From Candidatus Treponema merdequi (GTDB taxonomy: Bacteria > Spirochaetota > Spirochaetia > Treponematales > Treponemataceae), in contig JAGHVB010000028.1 of the NCBI GenBank assembly GCA_018064525.1, positions 1-60,077 on the forward strand: a stretch of 60,077 nucleotides of DNA, written 5' to 3'. A program made the position numbers and the translations under genes. This document shows positions 27,570 through 37,973 of this stretch, piece by piece (within the stretch, counting starts at the first letter, position 1; each line of letters starts with the position of its first letter). Below the pieces are notes generated by a model. That model did no database searches. It was not told the DNA's origin and saw only the letters and a list, made by a program, of their open reading frames with translations.

Positions 27570-29120
27570 TTATAATCCTGCACTCTCTTCAGAATCAGAA
27601 TTATCAGATTCTTCTCTTGCTTTTAAGTATTCTTCTATCATACTGTTATATTCTTCATTTTGAGTTAAATTAGAAATAATTTTATCAACTCTTAATGCAG
27701 AATATGTTTCAGAATCTGCAGTTCCATAATTCAATATTAAACCGCTTGTATATTCACTTTCACGATATGCGTAATACAAAAATGTTCCAAGTTTTGTAAT
27801 TCCTATATCAAGAGTACTTAAACATTCATCATAATCTGAAATCAAATCTTCTGGTTCATAATCTGTATTATAAGCACTGTTATAATATTCAGTAAAATGC
27901 GGAAGATCCCAGATGTAAATAAATTCATCATTCATTTTAGGATAATTAATAACACATGCAATATTTTTTGCTTCTAAAAATACTGCTGTATCATTTTGTA
28001 TAAGGGTATCAATATCTGACTGCTCTGCATTTTTAAAATATGAAAGCATTGAACAAAAATTACTGTATTCATCAAACGCCGCTTCAAGATCTACTGGATT
28101 ATTTTCAAAATATTTTTTGACATAAGAATTATTTTCAAAAGAATTTTTATTGTATTCTGAATAATCTTTTTCAGAACTGAAAATAAGAGTTTTTTGTCCT
28201 TCACCCGACATAACATATGAAATAAGTTTTGAAAGCGGGGCTCTCAATGCACTTACATACAATTCTTCTGAATTATCACCAGCAGTTACTCCATTTGTAA
28301 GCTCATCAACATCAATAATAAAATCAATATCTTCTCCATTTTCATTTTCACAAAGTCTGTACGGAACATCTTTATCAAGATAATCTTTCAGATATTTGTC
28401 AAAAACTTTTGAATGGTGAAGTTTTTCAGTATAAGCATATTTTTTAACACCAAAGCTTGAAGCAATAAGATATTTCTGTTCATTAATATAATTCATACAT
28501 AAAATTGTAATTAATACAGAAATACAAATTGAAAATATACGATAGGCAGGAGAATTAAATTTTGTCTCATCATTTTTCAGATCCTCTTTTTCTTCAAGTG
28601 ATTTTCCTGAATCCATAATCCATAAAACTATCGTCTTAAAAAATAAAGTTATGGAACCGATACATACAACAATTAAAGTATATGGAAGACACAAATAAAA
28701 ATCTTCTTTTATAATTATTACAACAGCAATTACAAAACAAAGTGCTGCAAATAAAAAATGAATTGCGTTATCCAGCGAATTTCCGGTTTTAAAGGCACAA
28801 TTAAGTTTTTCCTTAAAACTTAAACCGAAAGGAAGTTTCATTATTCTTTCACCAGGTGAAACAAGAAAACCGATTGCAAATCCCAAAAAAACAAATCCGA
28901 TTCCAAAGAGTTTCGGATAATACTTACCATCTCCGTAAATCAAAGAAAAGTTAAAACCTAATAAACACGCCGCTACTATAGAGCATAAAACTGCAGCAAG
29001 GAAACCAGGATATTTGAAATCTTCCAGAACAGGACCTTCTGTTTGATACACTGTATCAGTCTGTTCTTCTGAATTCTGATTTTCTACATCGTTCACATTT
29101 TTAATTTCTTCTTCATACAT
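27570..29120 (-). CDS. Multi-pass membrane protein of unknown function
   Basis: This 516-residue protein is not recognised. It has an acidic N-terminal tail of about 35 residues, two helices (about 42-90), two or three more (115-170), one near 195-212, and then a soluble, acidic C-terminal domain of about 300 residues rich in Asp, Glu, Tyr and Asn. An AAGGA ribosome site precedes the ATG. It sits between convergent hslO and the upstream GGDEF gene, 54 nt downstream of the latter. Confidence 0.6.
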   Translation of the reverse strand: MYEEEIKNVNDVENQNSEEQTDTVYQTEGPVLEDFKYPGFLAAVLCSIVAACLLGFNFSLIYGDGKYYPKLFGIGFVFLGFAIGFLVSPGERIMKLPFGLSFKEKLNCAFKTGNSLDNAIHFLFAALCFVIAVVIIIKEDFYLCLPYTLIVVCIGSITLFFKTIVLWIMDSGKSLEEKEDLKNDETKFNSPAYRIFSICISVLITILCMNYINEQKYLIASSFGVKKYAYTEKLHHSKVFDKYLKDYLDKDVPYRLCENENGEDIDFIIDVDELTNGVTAGDNSEELYVSALRAPLSKLISYVMSGEGQKTLIFSSEKDYSEYNKNSFENNSYVKKYFENNPVDLEAAFDEYSNFCSMLSYFKNAEQSDIDTLIQNDTAVFLEAKNIACVINYPKMNDEFIYIWDLPHFTEYYNSAYNTDYEPEDLISDYDECLSTLDIGITKLGTFLYYAYRESEYTSGLILNYGTADSETYSALRVDKIISNLTQNEEYNSMIEEYLKAREESDNSDSEESAGL

Positions 29121-29174
29121 AATTTAAATCCTTTTATTTATTAAATTTTATGTCAGCCGCCATATTCTGTAATT

Positions 29175-31073
29175 TTACACTTCTCTTCCATTTTCTTTAT
29201 GGAACTGCTGTTTCTTTTCGTACATTATTTCATCAACTTTCTCGACAGCCTGTTCAAGAGTAAGATCAGAATTTGCCGGAATATTTATAGTTCCTACAGA
29301 TGCAGAAAGTTTATAAGGAAGATGCATGGTCGAAGCTTTTTGCAATACAACTTCTTCAATTTTTGTGCAGTAATCTTCACCATTATAATTTTTACTGTTA
29401 CCAACAACTAAAAATTCATCACCACCATAGCGTACGCACATCCAGTTTTTAGGAACGACCTGTAAAACCGAAGCCGCAATCGTTTTAACAGCAAGATCAC
29501 CATGAAGATGCCCGAACTTATCATTGATTGTTTTCATTGAATTTATATCAACAAAGAACAGAACTGTTGTAAGTCCGTTTTTTTTGTTTGCAGCATAAAA
29601 TGGTTTTGCAAGTTTATCCATTCCTACACGATTTAACATTCCAGAAAGAGCATCTTTTGTTGAAAGCTTTAAAAACTCATGACTCATCTGCTTGTACATG
29701 TTTCGTTTTCTGAAACGTTCAATGCTGGTTCCAAAGTTGCGTGTCCATGTATAGCCGTAACTGTTATCAAGAAGTGAAAAATTGTTTTTTGCAACATAAT
29801 AGCCGAATACATATGAATGATAGTAAATCGGTAAAATGAAGAACATATTTGATCCTTCAGTAATCATATTTTTTGGAACGAGGTCTTTTGTATTTATAAT
29901 TACGCGAGGATATTTTTCGTTATTTGAAATTGCAGAAATAGCTTGAACTTGATTTCCGTAAGTAAGACTCAAAGGAAGATTTTCTTCTGAGTTAATCAAA
30001 ACAGAAGTCCAGTCTGATTTTAAGAAAATGCAGAAGTCTCTTCCTTCAAAGTTATGCGACTTTGCAAAAAAGAGTTCGAGGTTTGTCAAAAGAGTAAATA
30101 CATCTGGCGCTTCAGTAAATACTTCTTCGAGTGATTCCATTTGCGAAGTGAAAGCAAGGGATTTATTTTTTCCTGTAACAAGCTCAAGGTAGTCATGGCC
30201 GCGGTTCTGAGAATCGTGGTGGTCACATCCGCACGAACATCTGTAAACCGGAACATTTTTCGCTTTGAGTACGCGTGTCTCACCATTGAAAAACAGAACT
30301 CTCTTTGCCGCTTCGGCACCAATGCTTTCGATTTTTGACTGAACTGTAGTTAGTCCAGGCGTAAGGTTTTTTGCAAAATATTCATCATCGTATCCGATAA
30401 CTTTCATCTGATCCGGAATCTTAATCGAATATTTCTTGCAGATTTCGTAAACTCCAAGAGCAACGATGTCATTTGCACAAACCAAAACTTCTGGGAGTTC
30501 CTTGCCCTTTCCAAGATAGTCATCAAAAAATGCATATACATTTTCGTATGAACATGATTGAACTGTAAAAATATGATCCGGATTAATCGGAAGCTTATTG
30601 TCTGTCAGATAAGTCCTGAATGCTTTATATCTTTCTGCAAGGTCAATCGAAGTTTCTTTTCCGCCGATGTAACCGAAATCCTTGCAGCCATGAACTGTCG
30701 CAAGATGGTCCATCATTTCAATGCTGCTCGTATAGTTATCAACTTTTAATGTTGTAATTCCATTAAGCATTTTATTAATTGAAATGACGGGTTTCTGGGC
30801 TTTTAGAATACGAAGACGTTCGCGTTCGAGGATGCGTGGATTATTGATGAGATCGCTTAATATGATAATTCCATCAAAATCTTCGTAATTTATAAGATTA
30901 AAAATTGAATAGCCTGTAAAATTTGGAAATCCGGAATATTCTGTATAATTATAGCCGTTGAAAATATAGACATCAGTATCGCTATCTTTCAGGGCGCGCT
31001 TCATTCCATTAAAAAACTTTGTTAAATATAAATGTGCCCACCCGCAGCAAAGAACAGCTATTTTCTGCTTCAT
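29175..31073 (-). CDS. Diguanylate cyclase with LacI-type periplasmic-binding-like sensor
   Basis: This 632-residue protein begins with a type I periplasmic-binding fold as in LacI repressors (FDGIIILSDL, VPEVLVCANDIVALGVYEICKKY-like segments, VIGYDDEYFAKNLTPGLTTV) but has no helix-turn-helix and no signal peptide. A middle region (about 300-465) is unassigned. The last 170 residues are a GGDEF domain with intact RYGGDEF and the metal Asp in FFVDINSMKTINDKFGHLHGD. An RxxD inhibitory site is not seen. It should make cyclic di-GMP under control of a small cytoplasmic ligand. CGGAG precedes the ATG. Confidence 0.85.
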   Translation of the reverse strand: MKQKIAVLCCGWAHLYLTKFFNGMKRALKDSDTDVYIFNGYNYTEYSGFPNFTGYSIFNLINYEDFDGIIILSDLINNPRILERERLRILKAQKPVISINKMLNGITTLKVDNYTSSIEMMDHLATVHGCKDFGYIGGKETSIDLAERYKAFRTYLTDNKLPINPDHIFTVQSCSYENVYAFFDDYLGKGKELPEVLVCANDIVALGVYEICKKYSIKIPDQMKVIGYDDEYFAKNLTPGLTTVQSKIESIGAEAAKRVLFFNGETRVLKAKNVPVYRCSCGCDHHDSQNRGHDYLELVTGKNKSLAFTSQMESLEEVFTEAPDVFTLLTNLELFFAKSHNFEGRDFCIFLKSDWTSVLINSEENLPLSLTYGNQVQAISAISNNEKYPRVIINTKDLVPKNMITEGSNMFFILPIYYHSYVFGYYVAKNNFSLLDNSYGYTWTRNFGTSIERFRKRNMYKQMSHEFLKLSTKDALSGMLNRVGMDKLAKPFYAANKKNGLTTVLFFVDINSMKTINDKFGHLHGDLAVKTIAASVLQVVPKNWMCVRYGGDEFLVVGNSKNYNGEDYCTKIEEVVLQKASTMHLPYKLSASVGTINIPANSDLTLEQAVEKVDEIMYEKKQQFHKENGREV

Positions 31074-31152
31074 AAAAACAATTACTCCGTTTATAAATTA
31101 TAACACAAGTTTTCTAAAAAACATAATTTTAACAAAAAGAACAGAATTCAGT

Positions 31153-31890
31153 TTAATAGCGTTTATAAATCAAATCATCAAATTCAAGTTCACCGGCTGC
31201 TTCAAACCAAACTCTTGTCTGCTGTTTAGATGTCTGCCAGAAATCGCTGCACCAGATATGAATAATTCCAAGCTCTTTTGTTTTAATGACATATTCAAAA
31301 CCGATTTTGTCATCATTAAATTTTTCTTTTCCGGTTTTAGAAAACTGATAGTATTCTATTGAAATAACTGTAAACTTAATTTCTTCTTCTACTTTCTCGC
31401 CATCAGAATTAACATAACTAAACTCAATCGAGTCTTTAGTCAAAGAAAGCATTGATTCAGGGCTATAGTCAATCATCCAGGTCTTATATGCAGCAAACGG
31501 AGTTTTTATTTCCGGTAATTTTTTATAATATATGGAATTTGCAGAATCATATTTCTTATATAAGAAATCGATATCTTTAGTACTTATAGAAGATTTAATT
31601 TTTGAATGCAGTTTTTCAAGATATTTACTTCCTTCATACTGTTTTAATTTTTTACTTTCTTCTTCTCTTTGTTTTTCAATTTTCTGCTGTTCAAAAGCTG
31701 CATTCTGCTGTTCGAGAAGCTTTTTTCGCGTTTCGTCATCAAGCACACCGCTGCTTCTTGCAGGTCTGTTTTTTAATGCTTCAAGCATTGCACGAGCTTC
31801 TGCATCTTCATCAGATTCTGAAAAAGCAGGCACTGTGAAAAAGAAAAAACTTAATGATAAAATTGCTAAAGATAAAATGTTTCGTTTCAT
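31153..31890 (-). CDS. Secreted protein of unknown function with coiled coil
   Basis: This 245-residue protein has a signal peptide likely cut after AFS near residue 24. A charged, Gln-, Lys- and Glu-rich helical region (about 50-100) suggests a coiled coil, followed by a beta-rich domain of about 130 residues ending DDLIYKRY. No family is recognised. A GGGAG-type site lies upstream. It follows the next membrane protein gene by 49 nt and may share its transcript. Confidence 0.6.
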   Translation of the reverse strand: MKRNILSLAILSLSFFFFTVPAFSESDEDAEARAMLEALKNRPARSSGVLDDETRKKLLEQQNAAFEQQKIEKQREEESKKLKQYEGSKYLEKLHSKIKSSISTKDIDFLYKKYDSANSIYYKKLPEIKTPFAAYKTWMIDYSPESMLSLTKDSIEFSYVNSDGEKVEEEIKFTVISIEYYQFSKTGKEKFNDDKIGFEYVIKTKELGIIHIWCSDFWQTSKQQTRVWFEAAGELEFDDLIYKRY

Positions 31891-31939
31891 ATTCCCTCTC
31901 CTGAAAGAAAATTAATATATTTGATTTTATTATATTATA

Positions 31940-32794
31940 TCACACTTCCTCAATTGAAGTAAGTTCAAAAGGATCTTCTGCGTTATTCTGATTATAATCG
32001 AATGAACAGATTAACTTAAAAGATTCTGTTTCGTATTCTCTGTCAGGAAGTGGAATAAAATTAATCGTAACTTTCTGAACAATTCTTTTGATAAAATTCA
32101 TATGATAAGTCAATGGTTCTTCATAAGAATCCCTGCAGTTGAAATCGACCCTTGAAAGAAACCATTCTGAGCTTGTTTCATTAACAAGGTTATTTTCATT
32201 GATAAATTCAATGGCAGCTTCTTCTGCTTTCTTCTGAAGATTTTCTTCATTTGCAAAATAAAGTTCTTTTCCGTAATTATCATCAAAATACATTTCAGGC
32301 TCTAAAAATCTTCTGAGACTTACAGGAAGATTGTCGTGATTTGCTTTTTTACTTACTCTTCTGATAAGTCCTACAAGAATCTGGTCTTCAGAATTTGTAT
32401 TTTCGTCATCAACTCCCCACAAGAATAAACAAAGAGATAATGCTGAAAGAACATAATGAAAACAGAATTCAAAGCCTGCTTTTTTAAAAGCACCTGCAAC
32501 AGTATTTTTATCTATTATGACAACAAAGATCGCAATACACATTGCAAAAAAAGTAATTAAACCCGCAATTACATAAGGCTTATAAACTTTGTATTTAACT
32601 CCGCTAAGTCCTAAAAAGACATCAACAATCTTAAGAACACCAAATACAAAAGCACCCGGAATTAAGCTTGCAAGAAGACAAACTCCAAGTTCATCATATT
32701 TGAAATTATTTACAAGACTGAAATGCAATAATCCAACTGCAAAAACAATTGGAGAACTTACAAGCAATGTTTTGATTAATTTCTTTCTTGTCAT
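31940..32794 (-). CDS. Membrane protein of unknown function
   Basis: This 284-residue protein has four hydrophobic segments in the first 125 residues (around 8-28, 38-60, 72-95 and 107-125) and then a soluble acidic domain of about 155 residues. A TTCTCC-complement ribosome site precedes the ATG. It lies 30 nt downstream of the aconitase-family gene on the same strand. No family is recognised. Confidence 0.6.
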   Translation of the reverse strand: MTRKKLIKTLLVSSPIVFAVGLLHFSLVNNFKYDELGVCLLASLIPGAFVFGVLKIVDVFLGLSGVKYKVYKPYVIAGLITFFAMCIAIFVVIIDKNTVAGAFKKAGFEFCFHYVLSALSLCLFLWGVDDENTNSEDQILVGLIRRVSKKANHDNLPVSLRRFLEPEMYFDDNYGKELYFANEENLQKKAEEAAIEFINENNLVNETSSEWFLSRVDFNCRDSYEEPLTYHMNFIKRIVQKVTINFIPLPDREYETESFKLICSFDYNQNNAEDPFELTSIEEV

Positions 32795-32824
32795 ATAAAT
32801 TCTCCTTTAAGAAAAACGATTAAC

Positions 32825-35056
32825 TTATCCTCTGTAGAAATTAATCAAACAGCCGGCAAGAATAATTTTTCTTTCGTCGTCTGTTAAGTCGCCTACTGAA
32901 AGTTCAAAATCTTTCACAGTTCCATCTTTCTTAACTGCATACGCTGTGATTGATGGAAGTTTTTCTGCGATCATCTTTTTTACGCCTGGAATAAATACGT
33001 AATCATCATTTGCAAACGGAAGATTTTTGTCTCCGTCTTTGTAAATGAATGGAAGCATTCCCCAGTTGATGAGATTTGAACGGTAGCGTTTTGTTGCGTA
33101 TTCGTTTGCGATGTTTGCACTTGCGCCAAGTACACGCTGACAGCTTGCTGCCTGTTCGCGGGCTGATCCATCTCCAGGTTTTACTGCAAAAATTGTAGAA
33201 CCAGTCTGTGCTTTTTCTGCTTTCTTTCCGAGTTCTGCATCTTTTTTAGAAAGAGCATCAACTGCAGCTTTGATTTCTGCCTTTACATCATCTGTCAAAT
33301 CACGAACTGCTTTTGCGCGTCCTACGTATGCCGGGTCTTTTCGGCTCAAAGTAAACTCTGCAAGACCAAGTGGATTTGATCTGAATGAAGAAGTTTCACC
33401 AGACGGAATCAATTCGTCAGTTGTAGTTACAGGATCGTGAATTTCTGAAACTACTTTTACGAGAAGGTCATCACCGAGTGCTTTCTGTTCAGGCCAGTCT
33501 TTGATGTTTGGTCCAAACTGAATTTCAACTTCCGGATGTGCAACACCTTTTGAATCGTAAACGCGTTTTTCGTAAATTCCACTGTCAAAGAAATATTTTT
33601 TGTTTGAGAATTCTGTGTCATATTCTGTAGCTGCTGTCAAGAAACCTTTGTTTGCGGCAGTTGCAGCAATTGAGCGCGCGTCCATGAGAGCAACTGAAGA
33701 AAGCTGTCCGTTCTGGATTTTTGATCCTTCGCGGTTCGGGAAGTTTCTTGTTGAGTGACGGATTGAGAATGCGCCGTTTGCCGGTGTGTCACCTGCTCCA
33801 AAACAAGGACCGCAGAATGCTGTCTTAACGATTGCACCTGCGCTTACGAGTGCACTGAATGCACCGTTTTTCATAAGTTCCTGATAAACTGGCATAGAAG
33901 CAGGATATACGTTCAAAAGGAATTTTCCGTTTCCAGTATCTTTTCCTTTTAAGATGTCAGCAGCAGCACAGATGTTTTCAAATCCACCGCCTGCACAACC
34001 TGCAATTACACCCTGATCAACATAAAGTTTATTATCGATAACTTTATTCTTGAGAGTAAAGTTTACTTTATCACCGAAAGAAACTTTTGCTCTTTTTTCT
34101 GTTGCATCAAGAATGTCCATAAGATTTTTATTAACTTCATCGATTGTATAAGCGCAGGACGGATGGAACGGCATGGCAATCATCGGACGGATTTCGTCAA
34201 GATTGATTTCGATTGCGCCGTCATAGTATGCGCCTTCGCCCGGATTGAGTTCTTTATAAGCATCTGGACGACCGTGAACTGCGTACCATTCTTCAACTTT
34301 AGAATCTGTTTTCCAGATTGAAGAAAGACAAGTTGTTTCAGTTGTCATGACATCAATTCCGATACGGAAATCAGCGCTTAAGTTTGCAATTCCAGGTCCT
34401 ACAAATTCCATTACTTTATTTTTAACATAACCGTTATCAAATACAGCCTTGATGATTGCAAGCGCAACGTCCTGAGGACCAACACCAGGAACAGGAGTTC
34501 CAGTCAAATAAATTGCAACAACTCCAGGATAAGCAACATCATAAGTCTTGTTCAAAAGCTGCTTTGCAAGTTCGCCGCCGCCTTCACCGATTGCCATTGT
34601 TCCAAGAGCACCATAGCGAGTGTGAGAGTCAGATCCCAAAATCATTGCACCACACTCAGCAAGCATCTCGCGTGCAAACTGATGGATTACAGCCTGATGT
34701 GGTGGAACATAAATTCCGCCGTATTTCTGAGCGCATGTCAAACCGAACATATGATCGTCTTCGTTGATTGTTCCACCTACTGCACAAAGCGAGTTGTGGC
34801 AGTTTGTCAAAACATATGGAAGAGGGAATTTTTCAAGTCCCGAAGCGCGGGCTGTCTGAATGATTCCGACGTATGTAATATCATGTGATGTGATTTTGTC
34901 AAATTTGATTTTTAATTTTGTGTCATCTCCAGATGTGTTATGCTTCTGAAGAATCGAATAAGCCATTGTATTCTTGCGTCCGGCTTCTTCACCGCCAGCA
35001 TAATTTTCTTCTAATTTTCCATTAACAAGGTAAGCACCTTTCTGCCAAAGTTTCAT
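32825..35056 (-). CDS. Aconitase-superfamily hydratase
   Basis: This 743-residue cytoplasmic protein has aconitase-type segments: [21 protein letters not shown], a first cluster cysteine in AGCAGG (normally SCTN) and the pair in CGPCFGAG. The C-terminal swivel domain carries [19 protein letters not shown]. All three [4Fe-4S] cysteine positions seem filled. Length and order resemble the hydratase/YbhJ branch more than classic AcnA or AcnB, so the true substrate may not be citrate. An AGAGGT site precedes the ATG. No other TCA-cycle genes are in the window. Confidence 0.8.
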   Translation of the reverse strand: MKLWQKGAYLVNGKLEENYAGGEEAGRKNTMAYSILQKHNTSGDDTKLKIKFDKITSHDITYVGIIQTARASGLEKFPLPYVLTNCHNSLCAVGGTINEDDHMFGLTCAQKYGGIYVPPHQAVIHQFAREMLAECGAMILGSDSHTRYGALGTMAIGEGGGELAKQLLNKTYDVAYPGVVAIYLTGTPVPGVGPQDVALAIIKAVFDNGYVKNKVMEFVGPGIANLSADFRIGIDVMTTETTCLSSIWKTDSKVEEWYAVHGRPDAYKELNPGEGAYYDGAIEINLDEIRPMIAMPFHPSCAYTIDEVNKNLMDILDATEKRAKVSFGDKVNFTLKNKVIDNKLYVDQGVIAGCAGGGFENICAAADILKGKDTGNGKFLLNVYPASMPVYQELMKNGAFSALVSAGAIVKTAFCGPCFGAGDTPANGAFSIRHSTRNFPNREGSKIQNGQLSSVALMDARSIAATAANKGFLTAATEYDTEFSNKKYFFDSGIYEKRVYDSKGVAHPEVEIQFGPNIKDWPEQKALGDDLLVKVVSEIHDPVTTTDELIPSGETSSFRSNPLGLAEFTLSRKDPAYVGRAKAVRDLTDDVKAEIKAAVDALSKKDAELGKKAEKAQTGSTIFAVKPGDGSAREQAASCQRVLGASANIANEYATKRYRSNLINWGMLPFIYKDGDKNLPFANDDYVFIPGVKKMIAEKLPSITAYAVKKDGTVKDFELSVGDLTDDERKIILAGCLINFYRG

Positions 35057-35164
35057 ATAAGACCTCTTAAAATTACGATTTTATGATTTTAACAAATATT
35101 TAAGATTTTTACAATTAAGCAGTTATTGTGAATAGACTATTTAGAGATAAAAAAAAATTAATTA

Positions 35165-35193
35165 TTGCCATTTGAAATAAACTAAAATATAAT
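35165..35193 (+). promoter_or_regulatory. Promoter of the FGE-fold lipoprotein gene
   Basis: TTGCCA (35165-35170), a 17-nt spacer and TATAAT (35188-35193) precede the gene, leaving a leader of about 30 nt with a GGCGGTG ribosome site. Confidence 0.7.
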
Positions 35194-35229
35194 TTATGAG
35201 TTATCTTAATTTTATGGCGGTGTGTTTAG

Positions 35230-37053
35230 ATGAGAATAAAATATTTCATTAAAAGCGTTTTTATTGTTTCAACCATACTATTTTTTGCTGGATGTAATTC
35301 ACCAAACTCTGATAATTCTTCAAATCCTCCAGATCCATTTACAGAATACACAATTTCTTATTATACGGAACATGGTACTACACCACGCCAGAAAAAAGTA
35401 TATGCAGGTTATACCCTTAAAGAGGAAGATTTACAACCTCTTACTTTTAATGATTATGAATTTGATTTCTGGGAAATTTCAGGCTTTAAAGTTACCCCAG
35501 GCTTTTTAGTAACAGATAACATTATACTTAAAGCCCAATGGACTAAAAACAATAAGGTTTCAAAACCTTATTTCTCATCATCTGACTCAATCGACTATGG
35601 TGATAAAATCACTATTCTTACTAAAACCAGCAATGCAGAAATTTTCTACACCACAGATGGTAAAGCTCCGGATAAAACAAGTACAAAATACTCAGCACCA
35701 ATAGAAATAAAGGAAAACACTACAATAAAAGCAATTGCATATAAAGACGGTCTGGAAACAAGTGAAGTAAGTGAAAAAAACTTTACTCTAAAAGTGTATA
35801 CAATTAATTTTATCGTTTCATCTTATGGAAAATGCAATACAGCACAGCTCACAGGAAAACATAAATCAGAAGCAGTAACTTTACCAGATGTAATTCCTGT
35901 CACAAACTACAGATTTGACGGCTGGCAGATAGGCACAAAAACTTACAGTGCAGGAAGCACTTATATAATTTCAGGAAATACAGAAGCAACTGCACTTCTT
36001 AAGTCAACTGCCCATACTCATACTTTACAGTATGGTGGCGGACTCATTGGTACTGCATTTGAAAATGCAGATCAGGGAGATCCTGCAATTAATTTAAACT
36101 GGATGGATACCGATGGCAAAATCAGGATAAACGGATCACCTATTCCATTCACTCAGGAAGTTATTGCAGTACCTTATGGAACATACGCATGTACTAATAC
36201 AATTATTTCAATTTTTGATTCAAAATATAAATTAAGTCCTTTTACAATGGGAAAATATCCTGTAACAAAAAGATTTTATAAGGCTGTTATGGGAAGCTTA
36301 CCAGAAGAAGGAACTGTATTTAATGCCGGTATGGATCATCCTGTAACAGACATAAACTGGTTTGATGCAATTATTTTCTGTAACAAATTAAGCAGTTTAT
36401 GTGGCTTAACTCCGGCATATTCATATACCATTGATGGAAAAGAAGAAACAGATCCTGATAAATGGATTTCAAAACTTGGTGCTGTTCCGACCCAGGATTC
36501 TCTGAATGCTTCAAGTGAAACAGAAAGAGAAAAGGCAAAACTTATTTTCGAAAAATGGAACAAAGTAAATATTAATCTTTCTGCAACCGGATATCGTCTG
36601 CCGACAGAATGTGAATGGGAATTCTGCGCAAGAGGCGGAGACCCGAATATACAGGATGCCAATAAAAAAATGATCTGGAATTATATATACAGTGGAAGTG
36701 ACACTATATCAGAAGTAGCTCATTACAATACCTCAAATATGACTGCACAGGTCGGTTCTAAAAAAGCAAACAGACTTGGAATCTATGATATGAGCGGAAA
36801 TGTATGGGAATGGTGCAACGATTATCGTTCAGATAAAGTTACTCACTACGGTAAAACAATAGGACAAGATGGTTACTATCTTGATGTACATATAACAACA
36901 GTCAATGATGCACGAAGACTTCGCGGAGGTACTCATGAATCATCAGAATGTGAATGCAGATTGGATGCTGAAGAAGGATATTCAAGACAGGCATCTAATG
37001 CCGCATACCGTGTAGGTCATGGAATAAGACTTGTCAGACACCTAGATAAATAA
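35230..37053 (+). CDS. Surface lipoprotein with InlB-like, chitobiase-like and FGE/SUMF1 domains
   Basis: This 607-residue lipoprotein has lipobox FFAGC (Cys22). Then come a Listeria-Bacteroides type repeat (about 40-110, ending LKAQWTK), a chitobiase C-terminal-type beta domain (about 113-190; IFYTTDGKAPDKTS, then TTIKAIAYKDG) and another InlB-like stretch. A formylglycine-generating-enzyme/SUMF1 fold runs from about 320 to the end (FTMGKYPVTKRFY, YRLPTECEWEFCARGG, LGIYDMSGNVWEWC, HGIRLVR). Such lipoproteins usually use the FGE fold as a binding scaffold rather than as an enzyme. Its stop is 5 nt from the convergent peptidase. Confidence 0.82.
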   Translation: MRIKYFIKSVFIVSTILFFAGCNSPNSDNSSNPPDPFTEYTISYYTEHGTTPRQKKVYAGYTLKEEDLQPLTFNDYEFDFWEISGFKVTPGFLVTDNIILKAQWTKNNKVSKPYFSSSDSIDYGDKITILTKTSNAEIFYTTDGKAPDKTSTKYSAPIEIKENTTIKAIAYKDGLETSEVSEKNFTLKVYTINFIVSSYGKCNTAQLTGKHKSEAVTLPDVIPVTNYRFDGWQIGTKTYSAGSTYIISGNTEATALLKSTAHTHTLQYGGGLIGTAFENADQGDPAINLNWMDTDGKIRINGSPIPFTQEVIAVPYGTYACTNTIISIFDSKYKLSPFTMGKYPVTKRFYKAVMGSLPEEGTVFNAGMDHPVTDINWFDAIIFCNKLSSLCGLTPAYSYTIDGKEETDPDKWISKLGAVPTQDSLNASSETEREKAKLIFEKWNKVNINLSATGYRLPTECEWEFCARGGDPNIQDANKKMIWNYIYSGSDTISEVAHYNTSNMTAQVGSKKANRLGIYDMSGNVWEWCNDYRSDKVTHYGKTIGQDGYYLDVHITTVNDARRLRGGTHESSECECRLDAEEGYSRQASNAAYRVGHGIRLVRHLDK

Positions 37054-37058
37054 TTTTT

Positions 37059-37946
37059 TCAAAGAATCTGGACTTTAATAATTTCGTCTGTAATTTTTTT
37101 CATGATTTCAAACGATACCGGAGTTAGTGTTGTGATATTATCGTATTGCGTGTGAAAGTATTTCCATGTAAGCGGAATTGATTCACGAAGCATATACTCC
37201 GGTTTTATTTTTTCGGGAACATCTTCAAGTTTTCTGTTCATTACTGATTCGCGAAGGCCCGGAAGACGGGCAAGGGATGTCATGTAATTTAAGACTTCAT
37301 CTTTTGGAAGCATTGTGATGCAGACAGATGGAATTCCGTTTGCGATAAATCCTGCGTTATCAGAAAAACTTGCCGGTAATATTACATTCTGTAAAGTGGA
37401 ATATTTAGAAACAAGGTTCTTTGTAAAAGAAAGGAAATTCAGATATTTTTTTGCAAATATTCTGTCTGTGTTTTCTGCAAGTTCCACTTCTGCAATCACC
37501 GGAACATCACCACGGCCTACAGAATCAAAAACAAAAACTTCGCCGTCCATCGAATTCAATTCCTTAAATCTCGATGCAAGAGAATAAGCTCCCTGCCCTT
37601 TTATTCCAAAGCGGCCTTCTTCTTCACCGTCGGTAAAAATGATTCTTGTATTGTGTTCACCTTCAAATTGAGAAAGACGGCGCGCAGCATCAAGCAGAAC
37701 AAAAACACCTGATGAATTGTCATTTGCGCCGAGAGTATTCGGGACGCGGTCATAATGAGCAACAAGAGTCTTGATTTTAAATTTCGGATTGTAATGCTGT
37801 TTTGGAAAGTCAACATAAATATGAGATTTTCCGTCAATGATAATTACACTTGATTTGATTCCTGACTTTAACAGTTCCTTCTGGATAAAATCTTTTCTAT
37901 CGAGGTCAGGTTTTACAAATTCGTACAATCCGTCTGGAAGTGTCAT
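37059..37946 (-). CDS. M28-family zinc aminopeptidase-like protein
   Basis: This 295-residue protein has the M28 metal ligands in order: His in VAHYDRVP, bridging Asp in GANDNSSG, Glu-Glu in DGEEEGRFG, Asp in FDSVGRGD and a final His near YFHTQYDN. No signal peptide is seen, so it is probably cytoplasmic. Peptidase activity is likely, but some M28 members act on other amides. A weak AAGGC site precedes the ATG. Confidence 0.85.
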   Translation of the reverse strand: MTLPDGLYEFVKPDLDRKDFIQKELLKSGIKSSVIIIDGKSHIYVDFPKQHYNPKFKIKTLVAHYDRVPNTLGANDNSSGVFVLLDAARRLSQFEGEHNTRIIFTDGEEEGRFGIKGQGAYSLASRFKELNSMDGEVFVFDSVGRGDVPVIAEVELAENTDRIFAKKYLNFLSFTKNLVSKYSTLQNVILPASFSDNAGFIANGIPSVCITMLPKDEVLNYMTSLARLPGLRESVMNRKLEDVPEKIKPEYMLRESIPLTWKYFHTQYDNITTLTPVSFEIMKKITDEIIKVQIL

Positions 37947-37973
37947 TAATATTTGCCTTTTATTTTATAAGTT

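Noticed and set aside
36960-37053. Diversity-generating retroelement variable region in the FGE-fold lipoprotein
   Set aside because: The C-terminal codons are not enriched for AAC/AAT at variable positions, and no template repeat or reverse transcriptase is in the window.
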